Shown here piece by piece: positions 34,206-42,938 of a stretch of DNA of 64,000 bases. Numbering within the stretch: the stretch's first letter is position 1; every line of letters starts with the position of its first letter. This DNA is from Streptomyces californicus (lineage in GTDB: Bacteria; Actinomycetota; Actinomycetes; Streptomycetales; Streptomycetaceae), in the NCBI RefSeq assembly GCF_000717645.1, contig NZ_JNZZ01000026.1, positions 1 through 64,000 of the forward strand. The letters run 5' to 3'. The notes below the pieces were generated by a model. The model did not search any database. It was not told where the DNA came from and was given only the letters and a program-made list of their open reading frames with translations. The translations under genes were made by a program, and so were the position numbers.

Positions 34206-34410
34206 GTCCTGCGGAGTGAGCCTCACGTACCCGAGCGAGGTCCACCGCCCCGCCGGGCGGCCACTCCGATCCGAGGGGAGGCGGCCGAGGCCGCGCCCCT
34301 TCGACCCACCAGTCCAGCAACAGCGGTCACGTCCTCGGCTGTTCCGTTCCCACCACATCGCGGTGACCGCCCAACGGCTGTCCGGTGTCGGCCACGAGAG
34401 GTTCGTACCC

Positions 34411-35454
34411 ATGACCGCAGAAGTCTCCGTCCGCCCCGAGCGGACGACCGGGAGCGATTTCGCCCGGCTGTCCAAGAGGATCGTCGATCACGGCCTGATG
34501 GCCCGGCGACCCCGCTACTACGCGGTCCGGATCGTGGCTGTGGGTGCCCTGTACGTCGCCGGCTGGACCGCGTTCATCCTCGTCGGCGCCTCCTGGTGGA
34601 ACCTGGCCGTCGCCGTCTTCCTGGCCGCGGTCTTCGGCCAGGTGGCGCTGCTGGCCCACGACATCGCCCACCGCCAGGTCTTCCGTCTGCGCAAGGCCAG
34701 CGAGAGGTCGGGGCGCATCACCGCGAACGTCGGCATCGGCATGGGCTACGGCTGGTGGCAGGACAAGCACACCCGCCACCACGCCAACCCCAACCACGAG
34801 ACACTCGACCCCGACATCGAGCCCGATCTGCTGGTCTGGTCGCAGGACCAGGCCCGCGCGGCCAAGGGCCTGCCCCGGCTGATCGGCCGCTCGCAGGCGT
34901 ACCTGTTCTTCCCTCTCCTCACCCTGGAAGCCTTCAACCTGCACGTATCGGGCCTGCGGGCGCTCGCCGACCGTTCGCTCAAGCACCGGCTGCTGGAGGG
35001 GTCACTGCTCGTGGCGCACTGCGCGGTCTACCTGACGGCGCTCTTCCTGGTGCTGCCGCCCGGCATGGCGATCGCCTTCCTGGCCGTCCACCAGGGCCTC
35101 TTCGGTCTGTACCTCGGCTCCGTCTTCGCCCCCAACCACAAGGGCATGCCGATCCGGACAGGCGACGACCGCCCGGACTTCCTGCGCCGCCAGGTCCTGA
35201 CGTCACGCAACGTCCGCGGCAATTGGTTCACCGACATCGTCCTGGGCGGGCTGAACTACCAGATCGAGCACCATCTCTTCCCGAGCATGCCCAGCCCCAA
35301 CCTGCGCAAGGCCCAGATCGTCGTCCAGCGCTACTGCGAAGAGCTGGACGTCGCCTACCTGGAGACAAGCCTGATCGCCTCCTACCGGCAAGCACTCCGC
35401 AGCCTCCACCAGGCAGGCGCTCCCCTGCGCCGGACAGAGGCACGCCCCGCATGA
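34411..35454 (+). CDS. Membrane fatty acid desaturase
   Basis: A 347-residue di-iron desaturase. Three His boxes are present: HDIAHRQ (HxxxH), HTRHHANPN (HxxHH) and QIEHHLFPSMP (QxxHH). Hydrophobic pairs at about residues 45-90 and 190-240 would embed it in the membrane. The final His box with Q belongs to acyl-CoA or acyl-lipid desaturases. It would introduce a double bond into membrane fatty acids, changing fluidity. Placement between a stress sigma factor and its regulators suggests membrane adjustment during stress. The ATG at 34411 follows GAGAGG. Confidence 0.92.
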   Translation: MTAEVSVRPERTTGSDFARLSKRIVDHGLMARRPRYYAVRIVAVGALYVAGWTAFILVGASWWNLAVAVFLAAVFGQVALLAHDIAHRQVFRLRKASERSGRITANVGIGMGYGWWQDKHTRHHANPNHETLDPDIEPDLLVWSQDQARAAKGLPRLIGRSQAYLFFPLLTLEAFNLHVSGLRALADRSLKHRLLEGSLLVAHCAVYLTALFLVLPPGMAIAFLAVHQGLFGLYLGSVFAPNHKGMPIRTGDDRPDFLRRQVLTSRNVRGNWFTDIVLGGLNYQIEHHLFPSMPSPNLRKAQIVVQRYCEELDVAYLETSLIASYRQALRSLHQAGAPLRRTEARPA

Positions 35455-35579
35455 CCGGTGATCCCTCACCCCGCCCACGGGGCCACACCCGCCGCAACGG
35501 CGCGACGCTCCCGCCGCACGCGACCGTAGGCCCCGGCCACGAGCCACGGGAGAAGCCCTCCCGCCGGGGGTCTGCGACG

Positions 35580-36398
35580 ATGGCGGGCATGGACGTGCGG
35601 AGCAGGAACCATGTCAGGGTGACCGGGCGGACCGGTGCACCGGTGGTGATGCTGGCGCACGGGTTCGGGTGCGACCAGAACATGTGGCGTCTGGTGGTGC
35701 CGACGCTGGAGCAGCATTTCACCGTCGTCCTTTTCGACCATGTCGGCTCGGGAAACTCGCAGCTGTCTTCCTGGAGCCGGGTCCGGTACGGATCGCTGGA
35801 CGGGTACGTAGCCGATGTCCTGCAAATAATTCGGGAGTTGGCGCTGGGGCCGGTCATGTTCGTGGGGCATTCGGTGAGCGCGATGATGGGCGTGCTGGCC
35901 GCCGCGCACGAGCCGGAGGCGTTCTCCGGGCTGGTGCTGCTCGCACCGTCTCCCTGTTTTATCGACGATCCGGCCGCCGGGTACCGGGGTGGCTTCAGCG
36001 CCGCCGACATCGATGAGCTGCTGGAGTCGCTGGACGCCAACTATCTCGGCTGGTCAGGCGCGATGGCACCGGTGATCATGGGGAACCCGGGGCGGCCCGA
36101 GTTGGGCGAGGAGCTGACGAACAGCTTCTGTCGTACGGATCCGGAGATCGCGCGGGTCTTCGCCCGGGTGACGTTCCTGTCCGACAACCGCGCCGACCTC
36201 GCGGCGGTGCGGGTGCCCACGCTGGTCGCCCAGTGCTCCAGCGATGCGATCGCACCGCCGGAGGTCGGCGCGTACGTCCACGCCCAGATCCCGGGAAGCC
36301 GACTGGTGACGCTGAACGCGACGGGGCACTGCCCTCAGCTCGCCGCACCGGAGGAGACCGCCGCGGCGATCGCAGCGTTCGCCGGGACGGCGCGGTGA
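35580..36398 (+). CDS. RsbQ-like alpha/beta hydrolase
   Basis: A 272-residue alpha/beta hydrolase that closely follows RsbQ: LAHGFGCDQNMWR, VLFDHVGSGNSQ, VGHSVSAMMGVLAAAHEPE with the nucleophile Ser, VLLAPSPCFIDDP, VIMGNPGRPELGEELTNSFCRTDPEIARVFA in pieces, QCSSDAIAPPEV with the acid, and NATGHCPQL with the His. In Bacillus RsbQ is required for energy-stress activation of SigB, probably by making a small molecule sensed by the PAS domain of RsbP. The next gene, sharing one base, is just such a PAS phosphatase. The ATG at 35580 or 35589 may be used. Confidence 0.93.
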   Translation: MAGMDVRSRNHVRVTGRTGAPVVMLAHGFGCDQNMWRLVVPTLEQHFTVVLFDHVGSGNSQLSSWSRVRYGSLDGYVADVLQIIRELALGPVMFVGHSVSAMMGVLAAAHEPEAFSGLVLLAPSPCFIDDPAAGYRGGFSAADIDELLESLDANYLGWSGAMAPVIMGNPGRPELGEELTNSFCRTDPEIARVFARVTFLSDNRADLAAVRVPTLVAQCSSDAIAPPEVGAYVHAQIPGSRLVTLNATGHCPQLAAPEETAAAIAAFAGTAR

Positions 36399-37657
36399 TG
36401 TGCGAGACGGGCGAGGCTGCGGACAGCAAGGACCAAGCACCGGTGCATGAGGAGGCCCGCTTCTCCGAAATGCTGGAGGACAGTGCCGAGGACCTCTACG
36501 AGCACGCCCCGTGCGGCTACCTCTCCACCCTGCTGGACGGCAGGATCGCGAAGGTCAACGCGACACTGCTGGACTGGCTCGGCTACCGGCGCGGCGACCT
36601 GGTGGGCCGCATGGACTTCTCCGACCTTCTGACCGTCGGGGGCCGGCTCTACCACGAGACCCACTTCGCCCCGTTGCTCCAGATGCAGGGCGAGATCAGC
36701 GGCATCGCCCTGGAACTCAAGGCGGCCGACGGCTCCCACCTGCCCGTCATGGTCACCTCGACGGTCAAGACCGGAAGCGACGGACAGCCCCTGCTGATTC
36801 GCACCACCCTCTTCGACGCCCGCGACCGCCGCGCCTACGAGACGGAACTGCTGCGCGCCCGCCAGGAGGCCGACCAGGAACGCGACCGCCTCAAGCTCCT
36901 GAACACCACCCTGCAGAAGACGCTGCTGCCCCCCACGCTGGCGAACGTACCCGGCCTCGACGTCTCAGCGCACTACCACATCGCCTCCGTCGACGAAGTC
37001 GGCGGCGACTTCTACGACCTGTTCCCCCTCGCCGCCGGCACCTGGGGCCTCTTCCTGGGCGACGTCTGCGGCAAGGGCGCCGCCGCGGCAGCCGTCACCT
37101 CCCTGGCCCGCTACACCCTGCGCGCCGCTGCTGTCTACAACCCGGACCCGGCCGCCGTACTCGCCAACCTCAACACCGTCCTCAACCACGAGTACCAGGG
37201 AACCGACCCCCGCTTCTGCACCGTCGTCTTCGGCCTGCTCACCCCCGACCCCGACCGCGGCGGCTTCCGCATCACGCTGGCCAGCGGCGGCCACCCCCCG
37301 GCCCTGCTGATGCGCGCCGACGGCACCGCCGACTACCTGCCCACCCCCGGCGGGCAGCTCATCGGCGCCCTGCCCAACGCCCACATCGCCACCACCACCG
37401 TCCACCTCTCCCCCGGCGACACCCTGCTCCTGCACACCGACGGCCTCACCGAAGCCCACACCACCGCCGCCGGCGGCGATGACCGCTACGGCGACGACGC
37501 TCTCCTCGACTTCGGCCGCGACCTCGCCCCCACCACCGCATCGGACACCATCGGTGCCGTTCGCGACCTGCTCGACGCCTTCGGCACCGGCGTGGACGAC
37601 GACACCGCGGTCCTCGCCATCCACGTGCCCCGACCCCTCAGTGAAGAGCAGCAGTGA
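36398..37657 (+). CDS. RsbP-like PAS-PP2C phosphatase
   Basis: A 419-residue protein. Residues 25-145 are a PAS domain (YEHAPCGYLSTLLDGRIAKVNATLLDWLGY). A coiled coil at 145-175 links to a SpoIIE-type PP2C phosphatase (residues 180-415) with EVGGDFYDLFPL, LFLGDVCGKGAAAAAV, ITLASGGHPPALL, LLLHTDGLTEAH and DDDTAVLAI. This is the build of RsbP, which dephosphorylates RsbV under energy stress when RsbQ is active. The ATG overlaps the stop of the rsbQ-like gene by one base, and its own stop overlaps the STAS gene by four, forming a coupled trio. Confidence 0.92.
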   Translation: MCETGEAADSKDQAPVHEEARFSEMLEDSAEDLYEHAPCGYLSTLLDGRIAKVNATLLDWLGYRRGDLVGRMDFSDLLTVGGRLYHETHFAPLLQMQGEISGIALELKAADGSHLPVMVTSTVKTGSDGQPLLIRTTLFDARDRRAYETELLRARQEADQERDRLKLLNTTLQKTLLPPTLANVPGLDVSAHYHIASVDEVGGDFYDLFPLAAGTWGLFLGDVCGKGAAAAAVTSLARYTLRAAAVYNPDPAAVLANLNTVLNHEYQGTDPRFCTVVFGLLTPDPDRGGFRITLASGGHPPALLMRADGTADYLPTPGGQLIGALPNAHIATTTVHLSPGDTLLLHTDGLTEAHTTAAGGDDRYGDDALLDFGRDLAPTTASDTIGAVRDLLDAFGTGVDDDTAVLAIHVPRPLSEEQQ

Positions 37658-38013
37658 CCCAGCACTTGACCCTGAGCACCCGCACCACCGCTGCCGGCCC
37701 GGTCATGGAACTCGCCGGGGAACTCGACCATCACACCGCGCCACGGGTCCGCGACGCCCTGGCCGGTCTCGCTCTGCGCCCTGGGCAACAGCTCGTCGTG
37801 GACCTCAAGGGCATCACCTTCTGCGACTCCAGCGGCCTCACCGTCCTCATCGCAGCCCGCAACCACGCTCTGGCCGCCGACGCGACCATCGCGCTGGCAG
37901 CCGTCCCCGAACGTCTCTCCCGGATCCTCGGCATCACCGGTCTGGACGATGTCTTCCCCAGCCACCCCACCGCACAGGACGCTGAACACGCCTGGCGAAC
38001 CGCCTCGGACTGA
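37654..38013 (+). CDS. STAS anti-anti-sigma factor (RsbV-like)
   Basis: A 119-residue STAS domain protein. ELAGELDHHTAPRVRDAL and LVVDLKGITFCDSSGLTVLI are typical, the latter holding the Ser that an anti-sigma kinase phosphorylates and the upstream PP2C removes. The dephosphorylated form binds the RsbW-type anti-sigma factor and frees the sigma factor. The GTG start overlaps the phosphatase stop, so equal amounts are likely made. The partner anti-sigma factor is not coded in this window next to it. Confidence 0.93.
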   Translation: MTQHLTLSTRTTAAGPVMELAGELDHHTAPRVRDALAGLALRPGQQLVVDLKGITFCDSSGLTVLIAARNHALAADATIALAAVPERLSRILGITGLDDVFPSHPTAQDAEHAWRTASD

Positions 38014-38074
38014 CCGCCGGACCGCTCGTACGAGTCACGCGGTGGTCGTAGTACCCGCTCCAGCCAACGCCCTG

Positions 38075-39223
38075 TCAGGTGCGGAGGGTGCGGAAGAAGG
38101 CGCGGATGTCGTCGACGAACAGGTCGGGAACCTCGAAGGCGGGAAAGTGCCCGCCCTCGGCGTGCTCGCGGAAGAAGGTGGTGTCGTCACGCGGGCCGAG
38201 GACCTTGCGGACCAGCGGGTCGCTGGAGAACAGCGAGGAAGCCATGGGCACCCCGGAAGGACTGCCCCAGCCCGGGTCGTCGGCGTGGGCCAGCTCCCAG
38301 TAGAAGTCACCCGCCGCCGGGCCGGTCCGGGTGAACCAGTACAGGCTCGCGGTGATCAGCACGTTCTCGCGGCTGATCGGAGTGGCGGGATTGGCCCATT
38401 GCACGAACTTCTCGGCGATCCACGCCAACTGCAGGACCGGAGAGTCGGCCAGGCCCGCCGAGAGAGCGTTGGGTGCGGTCATGTGCAGCACCTTGTAGCC
38501 CTTCATCTGCGACCAGTTGCGCTGCGCCGCTTCGAGCCCGGCTTGCTCGTCCGGGCTCAGCCCGTCCGGCACGGGCAAGTCCTCGCCGGCCATGCCGAGC
38601 TGGAGCCGGTCGCCGTGGGTGTGCGCACCGATGACCCGGTCCGGCATCAGGGTGACCACTCGACCGGTCACGCCGGCCCCGAGGTCGCCCCCTTCGACGC
38701 CGAATCGCCCATAGCCCAGGCGGGTCATCAGCTCGCCGAAGGCCAGGGCGGTGCGCTCCAGGTTCCAGCCGCGCGCCGAGAGAGGGCTGGAGAAGGCGAA
38801 GCCGGGCAGCGAGGGAATGACTACGTGGAACGCGTCGGCGGAGTCCCCGCCATGAGCGCGCGGATCGGTCAGCGGCCCGCTCGCTTCCAGGAACTCCACG
38901 AACGAGGTCGGGTAGCTGTGGTTCAGCAACAGCGGCGTGGCGTCCGGCTCCGGCGAGCGCAGATGCAGGAAGTGGATGGTCTGCCCGTCGATCTCGGTCA
39001 GAAACTGCGGATAGGCGTTCAGCCTGGCCTCATGGGCCCGCCAGTCGAATCCGTTCCTCCAGTATTCGGCCAGTTCGTGGAGGTGGTCCGGCGAGATGCC
39101 GTGATCCCACTCCGATGCGGCACCGGGTACCGGGTACGGCGATCGGGTGCGTGCCAGGCGGTCCTGTAGATCGTCGAGAGCGGCCTGCGGGATCTGGATC
39201 CGGAACGGGCTAATGTCACACAT
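38075..39223 (-). CDS. Epoxide hydrolase (EHN-alpha/beta hydrolase)
   Basis: About 382 residues. The N-terminal 110 residues are the EHN module (FRIQIPQAALDDLQDRLARTR, WDHGISPDHLHELAEYWR). The hydrolase core has LLLNHSYPTSFVEF as the oxyanion motif, GVEGGDLGAGVTG with the nucleophile Asp (in place of Ser), a lid with Tyr residues (ASLYWFTRTG), and GGHFPAFEVPDLF with the His. These are the features of juvenile-hormone/microsomal-type epoxide hydrolases, which open epoxides to diols. It lies on the opposite strand from the stress module at the right end of the island. No clear ribosome site precedes the ATG at 39223; ATG 39235 is an alternative. Confidence 0.88.
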   Translation of the reverse strand: MCDISPFRIQIPQAALDDLQDRLARTRSPYPVPGAASEWDHGISPDHLHELAEYWRNGFDWRAHEARLNAYPQFLTEIDGQTIHFLHLRSPEPDATPLLLNHSYPTSFVEFLEASGPLTDPRAHGGDSADAFHVVIPSLPGFAFSSPLSARGWNLERTALAFGELMTRLGYGRFGVEGGDLGAGVTGRVVTLMPDRVIGAHTHGDRLQLGMAGEDLPVPDGLSPDEQAGLEAAQRNWSQMKGYKVLHMTAPNALSAGLADSPVLQLAWIAEKFVQWANPATPISRENVLITASLYWFTRTGPAAGDFYWELAHADDPGWGSPSGVPMASSLFSSDPLVRKVLGPRDDTTFFREHAEGGHFPAFEVPDLFVDDIRAFFRTLRT

Positions 39224-39704
39224 AATGAGGAACATATATGCAGATTTATTGGTGTATCGCCATGAAAGAGTCATACAAGTGATGGCATAACCACCAGGTC
39301 CGAAGTCGCGCGGGTCCCTCAGGCAGATCGCGATCAGGGACAACAATCAGCTCGTCTCGCTGTCGAGCTGCATCGCATCAGCGCCCGCCCCGGAGCGCGG
39401 GTATTCGATCTGTGCTGACGACCTGCGCGGGATCACATGACTCGGCACTCGGCAAACTGCCATGGTGACTTCGCAGCAGCCACGAAGGCGGAGCGGCCCT
39501 CGTGAAGGCGGGCGAGGACGCCCAGTAACAGGGTGCGGGAGACACCCTCCCCGTGTAACTCAGCGGCAAGGCAGTCCCTCCGCAGGAGAACCGGTGACGA
39601 TCCGCTCACGCACGAACCCCCGAACACCGGAACGCCCCGACCGGCCGAAGCCGGTCGAGGCGCTGAGTAGCAGGTCAGAGGAGGTTTCCTCGCCCTACTG
39701 TCGG
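39224..39704. other. Right-end spacer of the island, AT-richer start, no gene seen
   Basis: This 481-bp gap runs from the epoxide hydrolase to tRNA-Lys. 39224-39300 is AT-rich for this genome and should hold the hydrolase promoter. On the minus strand, 39440-39600 could encode a short fragment with LLLGVLARLHEGRSAFVAAA, which may be a decayed gene but is not recognised. CGACCGGC CGAA GCCGGTCG at 39638-39657 is a hairpin about 50 bases downstream of the tRNA and may terminate it. Confidence 0.45.
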
Positions 39705-39778
39705 TAGGCCGTGTGGGACTCGAACCCACAACCAACGGATTAAAAGTCCGCTGCTCTGACCAATTGAGCTAACGGCCC
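39705..39778 (-). tRNA. tRNA-Lys (TTT)
   Basis: Minus-strand cloverleaf starting GGGCCGTTAGCTC. The anticodon arm GGACTTTTAATCC gives anticodon TTT, and the T arm is GTGGGTTCGAGTCCCAC. Acceptor GGGCCGT pairs with ACGGCCT (one G-U). Its 3' half is duplicated at 31911-31956, which makes it a likely integration target. Confidence 0.96.
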
Positions 39779-39888
39779 CCGTGACATCACCCCCCGAGCA
39801 TAGCCCGCCCCGGCCCGGCAGCCGATCCGGTATCGGTCTTGGGGGCGTCGTGCCTGGTCCGGAGGGGTGGTGGGGGTGGGAACGGCAA

Positions 39889-39934
39889 CAGGGCCCGTAC
39901 GGCACCGAGTCGGTTCGGTGGCGTACGGGCCCTG
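39889..39934 (-). terminator. Hairpin terminator of the DEAD-box helicase gene
   Basis: CAGGGCCCGTACGGCACCGA at 39889-39908 pairs with TCGGTGGCGTACGGGCCCTG at 39915-39934 with only an internal mismatch, about 50 bases after the helicase stop codon. Confidence 0.8.
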
Positions 39935-39981
39935 CCGGTCTGTCGGGCGGACCTGCTCGGCCTCAGCGGGCCGGGCGGGGG

Positions 39982-42144
39982 TCAGCCGTTGCGCTTCCAG
40001 CGCGGCTTGTCGTCACGGCGGCCGAAGGAGCCGGTGTTCGTGCCGGTGTTGGCGCCGCGGTGGTCGTCACGACGGCCGGTGGGGCGGTCGTGGCCGCCGG
40101 AGCGGAAGCCGCCCGAGGGACGGTCGTCGCGGCGGTCCCGGTTGAACGGGCGGTCGCTGCCGCCGGAGCGGAAGCCACCGGAGGGACGGTCGTCGCGACG
40201 GTCGCGGTTGAACGAGGGGCGGTCGTCACGGCGCTCGAAGGAACGGCCGCCACGGTCGTCACGACGGTCGCTGCCACCGCGGAACGACGGACGGTCGTTG
40301 TCACGACGCTCGAAGGAACGGCCACCACGGTCATCGCGACGGTCGCCACCGGAGCGGAAACCACCCGACGAGCGGTCGTTGCCGCCGCGGTAGCCGCCAC
40401 GGTCACCACCGCGGTTGTCGCGGCGCTCGTAGTTGCCCCGCTCGTCGCGGCGCTGCTCGTCGCGGGCGGCCGGCTGCTCGGGGACGGAGACGGCTGCCAC
40501 GAGGGCGGCCTCGGCCTCGGCGGCCACCTCGGCCACCGCGGCCTCGGGGTCGTCGCCCCGCTCGCGCGCGGCGCGGGCGACCAGGCGGTCGGCCTCCTCA
40601 CGCAGCTCGACGGCGCGGCGCTGGACCCGCTCCAGCTGCTTCGTCAGGTCGGCGGCCTCGCGCTCGGCCTGCTTGGCGGCGTTGTTCGCGGAGTCCGCCT
40701 GGACCTCGGTGAGCGAACGGGCGCCGGTGATCTCGGCGACCTCCGGCTCGAAGACGCCCGCGCCCTGGACGATGTGGCGCGAGGCGTCGACGCCCGCGTC
40801 CTCCATCAGGCGGAAGATCTGGCGGCGCTGGTGCGGGAGCGCCAGCGAGACGACGACACCGGACCTGCCGGCACGGGCGGTACGGCCCGAGCGGTGCAGG
40901 TAGTCCTTGTGGTCGCCGGCCGGGTCCACGTTCAGGACCAGGTCGATGCCGTCGACGTGGATGCCTCGGGCGGCCACGTCGGTGGCGACGAGCGCGTTGA
41001 CGTAACCCTTCTTGAAGTCCTCCAGGACCCGGGTACGGGCGCCCTGCGTCATGCCGCCGTGCAGCGCGTCGGCCTTCACGCCGGACTCGATGAGCTGCTC
41101 GGCGATGCGGTCGGCGCCCAGCTGGGTGCGGACGAAGATGATCGTGCGGCCCTTGCGGGCGGCGATGGCGGCCGTGACCGGCGCCTTGTCCTTCGGCTTC
41201 ACGACGAGGACGTGGTGCGACATGGTCGTGACGTTGCCCTGGGCGCTGTCGACCTCGTGCGTGACCGGGTTGGAGAGGTAGCGCTTGACCAGCGTGCCGA
41301 TCTCGTTCTCCATGGTGGCGGAGAAGAGCATCCGCTGACCGCCGGCCGGAACCTGGTCCAGCAGCTCGGTGACCTCGGGCAGGAAGCCCAGGTCGGACAT
41401 CTGGTCGGCCTCGTCGAGGACGGCGACCTGGACGTCCTCCAGGGAGCAGGCGCCGCGGTTGATGATGTCGCGCAGGCGGCCCGGGGTGGCGACGAGGATG
41501 TCGACGCCGCGCTCCAGGGCGTAGATCTGGTTGCCCATCGACGTACCGCCGCAGACGACCTTCATCTTGAGGCCGAGCACGTCGCCGTACGGCTGCAGCG
41601 CGTCCGCGACCTGCATCGCCAGCTCACGGGTCGGGGTCAGGATGACCGCGCGGGGCTTCTTCTTCTCGGTGCGGCCACCGGCCAGGGCGGCCAGGGTCGG
41701 CAGACCGAAGGAGAGGGTCTTGCCGGAGCCCGTACGGCCGCGGCCGAGGATGTCCTTGCCGGCCAGGGCGTCCGGGATGGTCGCCGCCTGGATCGGGAAG
41801 GGGGTGGTCACGCCGTTCTGCGCGAGCTTGCGGACGATGCCCTCGGGCAGGCCCAGGTCGCCGAAGGTGACGGTCGGCTCGGCGTCGGCGGCGGGCTCAT
41901 CGGCCTGCGCGTCGGCGGCCGGCTGCTCGGCGGAGGAGTCGTCGGCCTGCTCGGCGGACGGGGTCGCGGTCGCCTGCTTCTCGGCGGACTGCTTGTCGGC
42001 GACGAAGTCCGCGACGGACTTCTCGGCGGCCGGGGCGGTCGCACCGGCGGGGGCCTCGGTCACGGCGGACTCGACCAGCTCGGCGAGCTGGGCGCTGTCG
42101 ACGTTCTCGGGCATGACGGTGCGGTCAGAACTGGAAATTGACAT
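39982..42144 (-). CDS. DEAD-box ATP-dependent RNA helicase
   Basis: About 720 residues. After an acidic, Ala-rich N-terminal region of 90 residues comes the Q motif (FGDLGLPEGIVRKL, FPIQAATIP), motif I GRGRTGSGKT, Ia PTRELAMQ, II LDEADQM, III SAT, V ATDVAARGIHVDGIDLV and VI HRSGRTARAG. A coiled-coil linker follows, then about 150 residues of Arg/Asp/Gly repeats (DRRDDRGGRSFERRD and DRRDDRPSGGFRSGG-type units), an RNA-binding tail like that of RhlE or cold-shock helicases. It probably remodels structured RNA or ribosome precursors. The repeats are nearly identical at DNA level (40090-40360), so the tail can change length by recombination. The ATG at 42144 is used; 42114 (MPENVD) is possible. 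Confidence 0.94.
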   Translation of the reverse strand: MSISSSDRTVMPENVDSAQLAELVESAVTEAPAGATAPAAEKSVADFVADKQSAEKQATATPSAEQADDSSAEQPAADAQADEPAADAEPTVTFGDLGLPEGIVRKLAQNGVTTPFPIQAATIPDALAGKDILGRGRTGSGKTLSFGLPTLAALAGGRTEKKKPRAVILTPTRELAMQVADALQPYGDVLGLKMKVVCGGTSMGNQIYALERGVDILVATPGRLRDIINRGACSLEDVQVAVLDEADQMSDLGFLPEVTELLDQVPAGGQRMLFSATMENEIGTLVKRYLSNPVTHEVDSAQGNVTTMSHHVLVVKPKDKAPVTAAIAARKGRTIIFVRTQLGADRIAEQLIESGVKADALHGGMTQGARTRVLEDFKKGYVNALVATDVAARGIHVDGIDLVLNVDPAGDHKDYLHRSGRTARAGRSGVVVSLALPHQRRQIFRLMEDAGVDASRHIVQGAGVFEPEVAEITGARSLTEVQADSANNAAKQAEREAADLTKQLERVQRRAVELREEADRLVARAARERGDDPEAAVAEVAAEAEAALVAAVSVPEQPAARDEQRRDERGNYERRDNRGGDRGGYRGGNDRSSGGFRSGGDRRDDRGGRSFERRDNDRPSFRGGSDRRDDRGGRSFERRDDRPSFNRDRRDDRPSGGFRSGGSDRPFNRDRRDDRPSGGFRSGGHDRPTGRRDDHRGANTGTNTGSFGRRDDKPRWKRNG

Positions 42145-42353
42145 GCGAAATGCGAAACCTTCCGGAGTCTCGGCACGCGCCCATAACTCCGTGATTCGCA
42201 ATTTCGACCGCCTCAATGCGGTCCAGCCACGGCAAGGGAGAGTACGCGCCACACGGCGCTCTTCTGTGTCGGCGCCGGGCAATGGGATCAAACGATCTAC
42301 TACCATACGCACTCTCCCCCGCCCAGCGCAAACCCGGCCCTGGGAGGCGCCGG

Positions 42354-42938
42354 TCACACCGGCTTGACCTGCGGTGATGCCTCCGGGGTCCGCAGCGGCC
42401 GGACGGCCTCCCGGCTGTTCATCCCCTGCGCCCGGAGCTGCGCGCCGGGCGTGGCCGAGGGCTGCGGCTCCGGCGGCACGGTGGGTTCAGGATCGGGCTC
42501 CGGGTCCGGGTCCGGCGCGGGCGGCGTCGTGGCCGGCGGCTCCGGAACGGTCGGCGGCGGCTCGCCCGGCCCCGGGGCCGAGGGCGTCGGCGCGGGCCGC
42601 GTACCGCCGGTGCCCCGGGTGGGCTTCGGTGCGGCCGCTTCGGGGCGCCGGTCCTTCGGCGTCGCCGAGGGCTCGGCGCCGGAAGCTTCCGGGCGCGGGG
42701 TGGCCCCGGGGGCGGCCCGGTCCGATTGCGGGTGGACGCCCCCGGGGCGCCCTCCGGCCCGCCCGGAGTCGGTGACCGTGTCCCCGGCCGGGTCGACGTC
42801 GGACCCCTTCGCGCCGGTGGAGCGGGAGGGTCCCGGGGCTCCGGCGTCGTCCTCCCCGACGCTCATGCAGCCGGTGGAGGCGGCGATCGTCAGCGCGGTG
42901 ACGGCGGCCCAGCGGAGAGGGACGGACAACTGGCGCAC
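42354..42938 (-). CDS. Putative lipoprotein, Pro-rich
   Basis: About 194 residues from the GTG at 42938, which lies eight bases after GGAGG. The N-terminus MRQLSVPLRWAAVTALTIAA is a signal peptide with the lipobox-like STGC, so Cys24 may be lipidated. The rest is disordered and rich in Pro, Asp, Glu and Thr (PDPDPEPDPEP), as in wall-spanning secreted proteins. I do not recognise a domain. The longer upstream frame is low-complexity DNA. Confidence 0.65.
   Translation of the reverse strand: MRQLSVPLRWAAVTALTIAASTGCMSVGEDDAGAPGPSRSTGAKGSDVDPAGDTVTDSGRAGGRPGGVHPQSDRAAPGATPRPEASGAEPSATPKDRRPEAAAPKPTRGTGGTRPAPTPSAPGPGEPPPTVPEPPATTPPAPDPDPEPDPEPTVPPEPQPSATPGAQLRAQGMNSREAVRPLRTPEASPQVKPV

Larger units (their letters stand above)
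31911..39778. mobile_element. Putative genomic island at tRNA-Lys carrying a stress-response module
   Basis: The segment is bounded on the left by a tRNA-Lys 3' fragment and on the right by the intact tRNA-Lys, as direct repeats. Inside are a membrane protein, a SigB-like sigma factor, a desaturase, RsbQ, RsbP and STAS genes and an epoxide hydrolase. Parts near 38000-39350 are less GC-rich than the flanks. The flanking genes are conserved Streptomyces core or sulfur genes. No integrase or mobility gene remains, so it is either a decayed element or one moved by functions coded elsewhere. Confidence 0.6.

Noticed and set aside
39433..39735. Integrase or excisionase remnant on the minus strand
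   Set aside because: The frame reads through tRNA-Lys and its short helical piece matches no family I can name; too weak to report as a pseudogene.
39781..42141. Plus-strand frame opposite the DEAD-box helicase
   Set aside because: Low-complexity shadow; all helicase motifs are on the minus strand.
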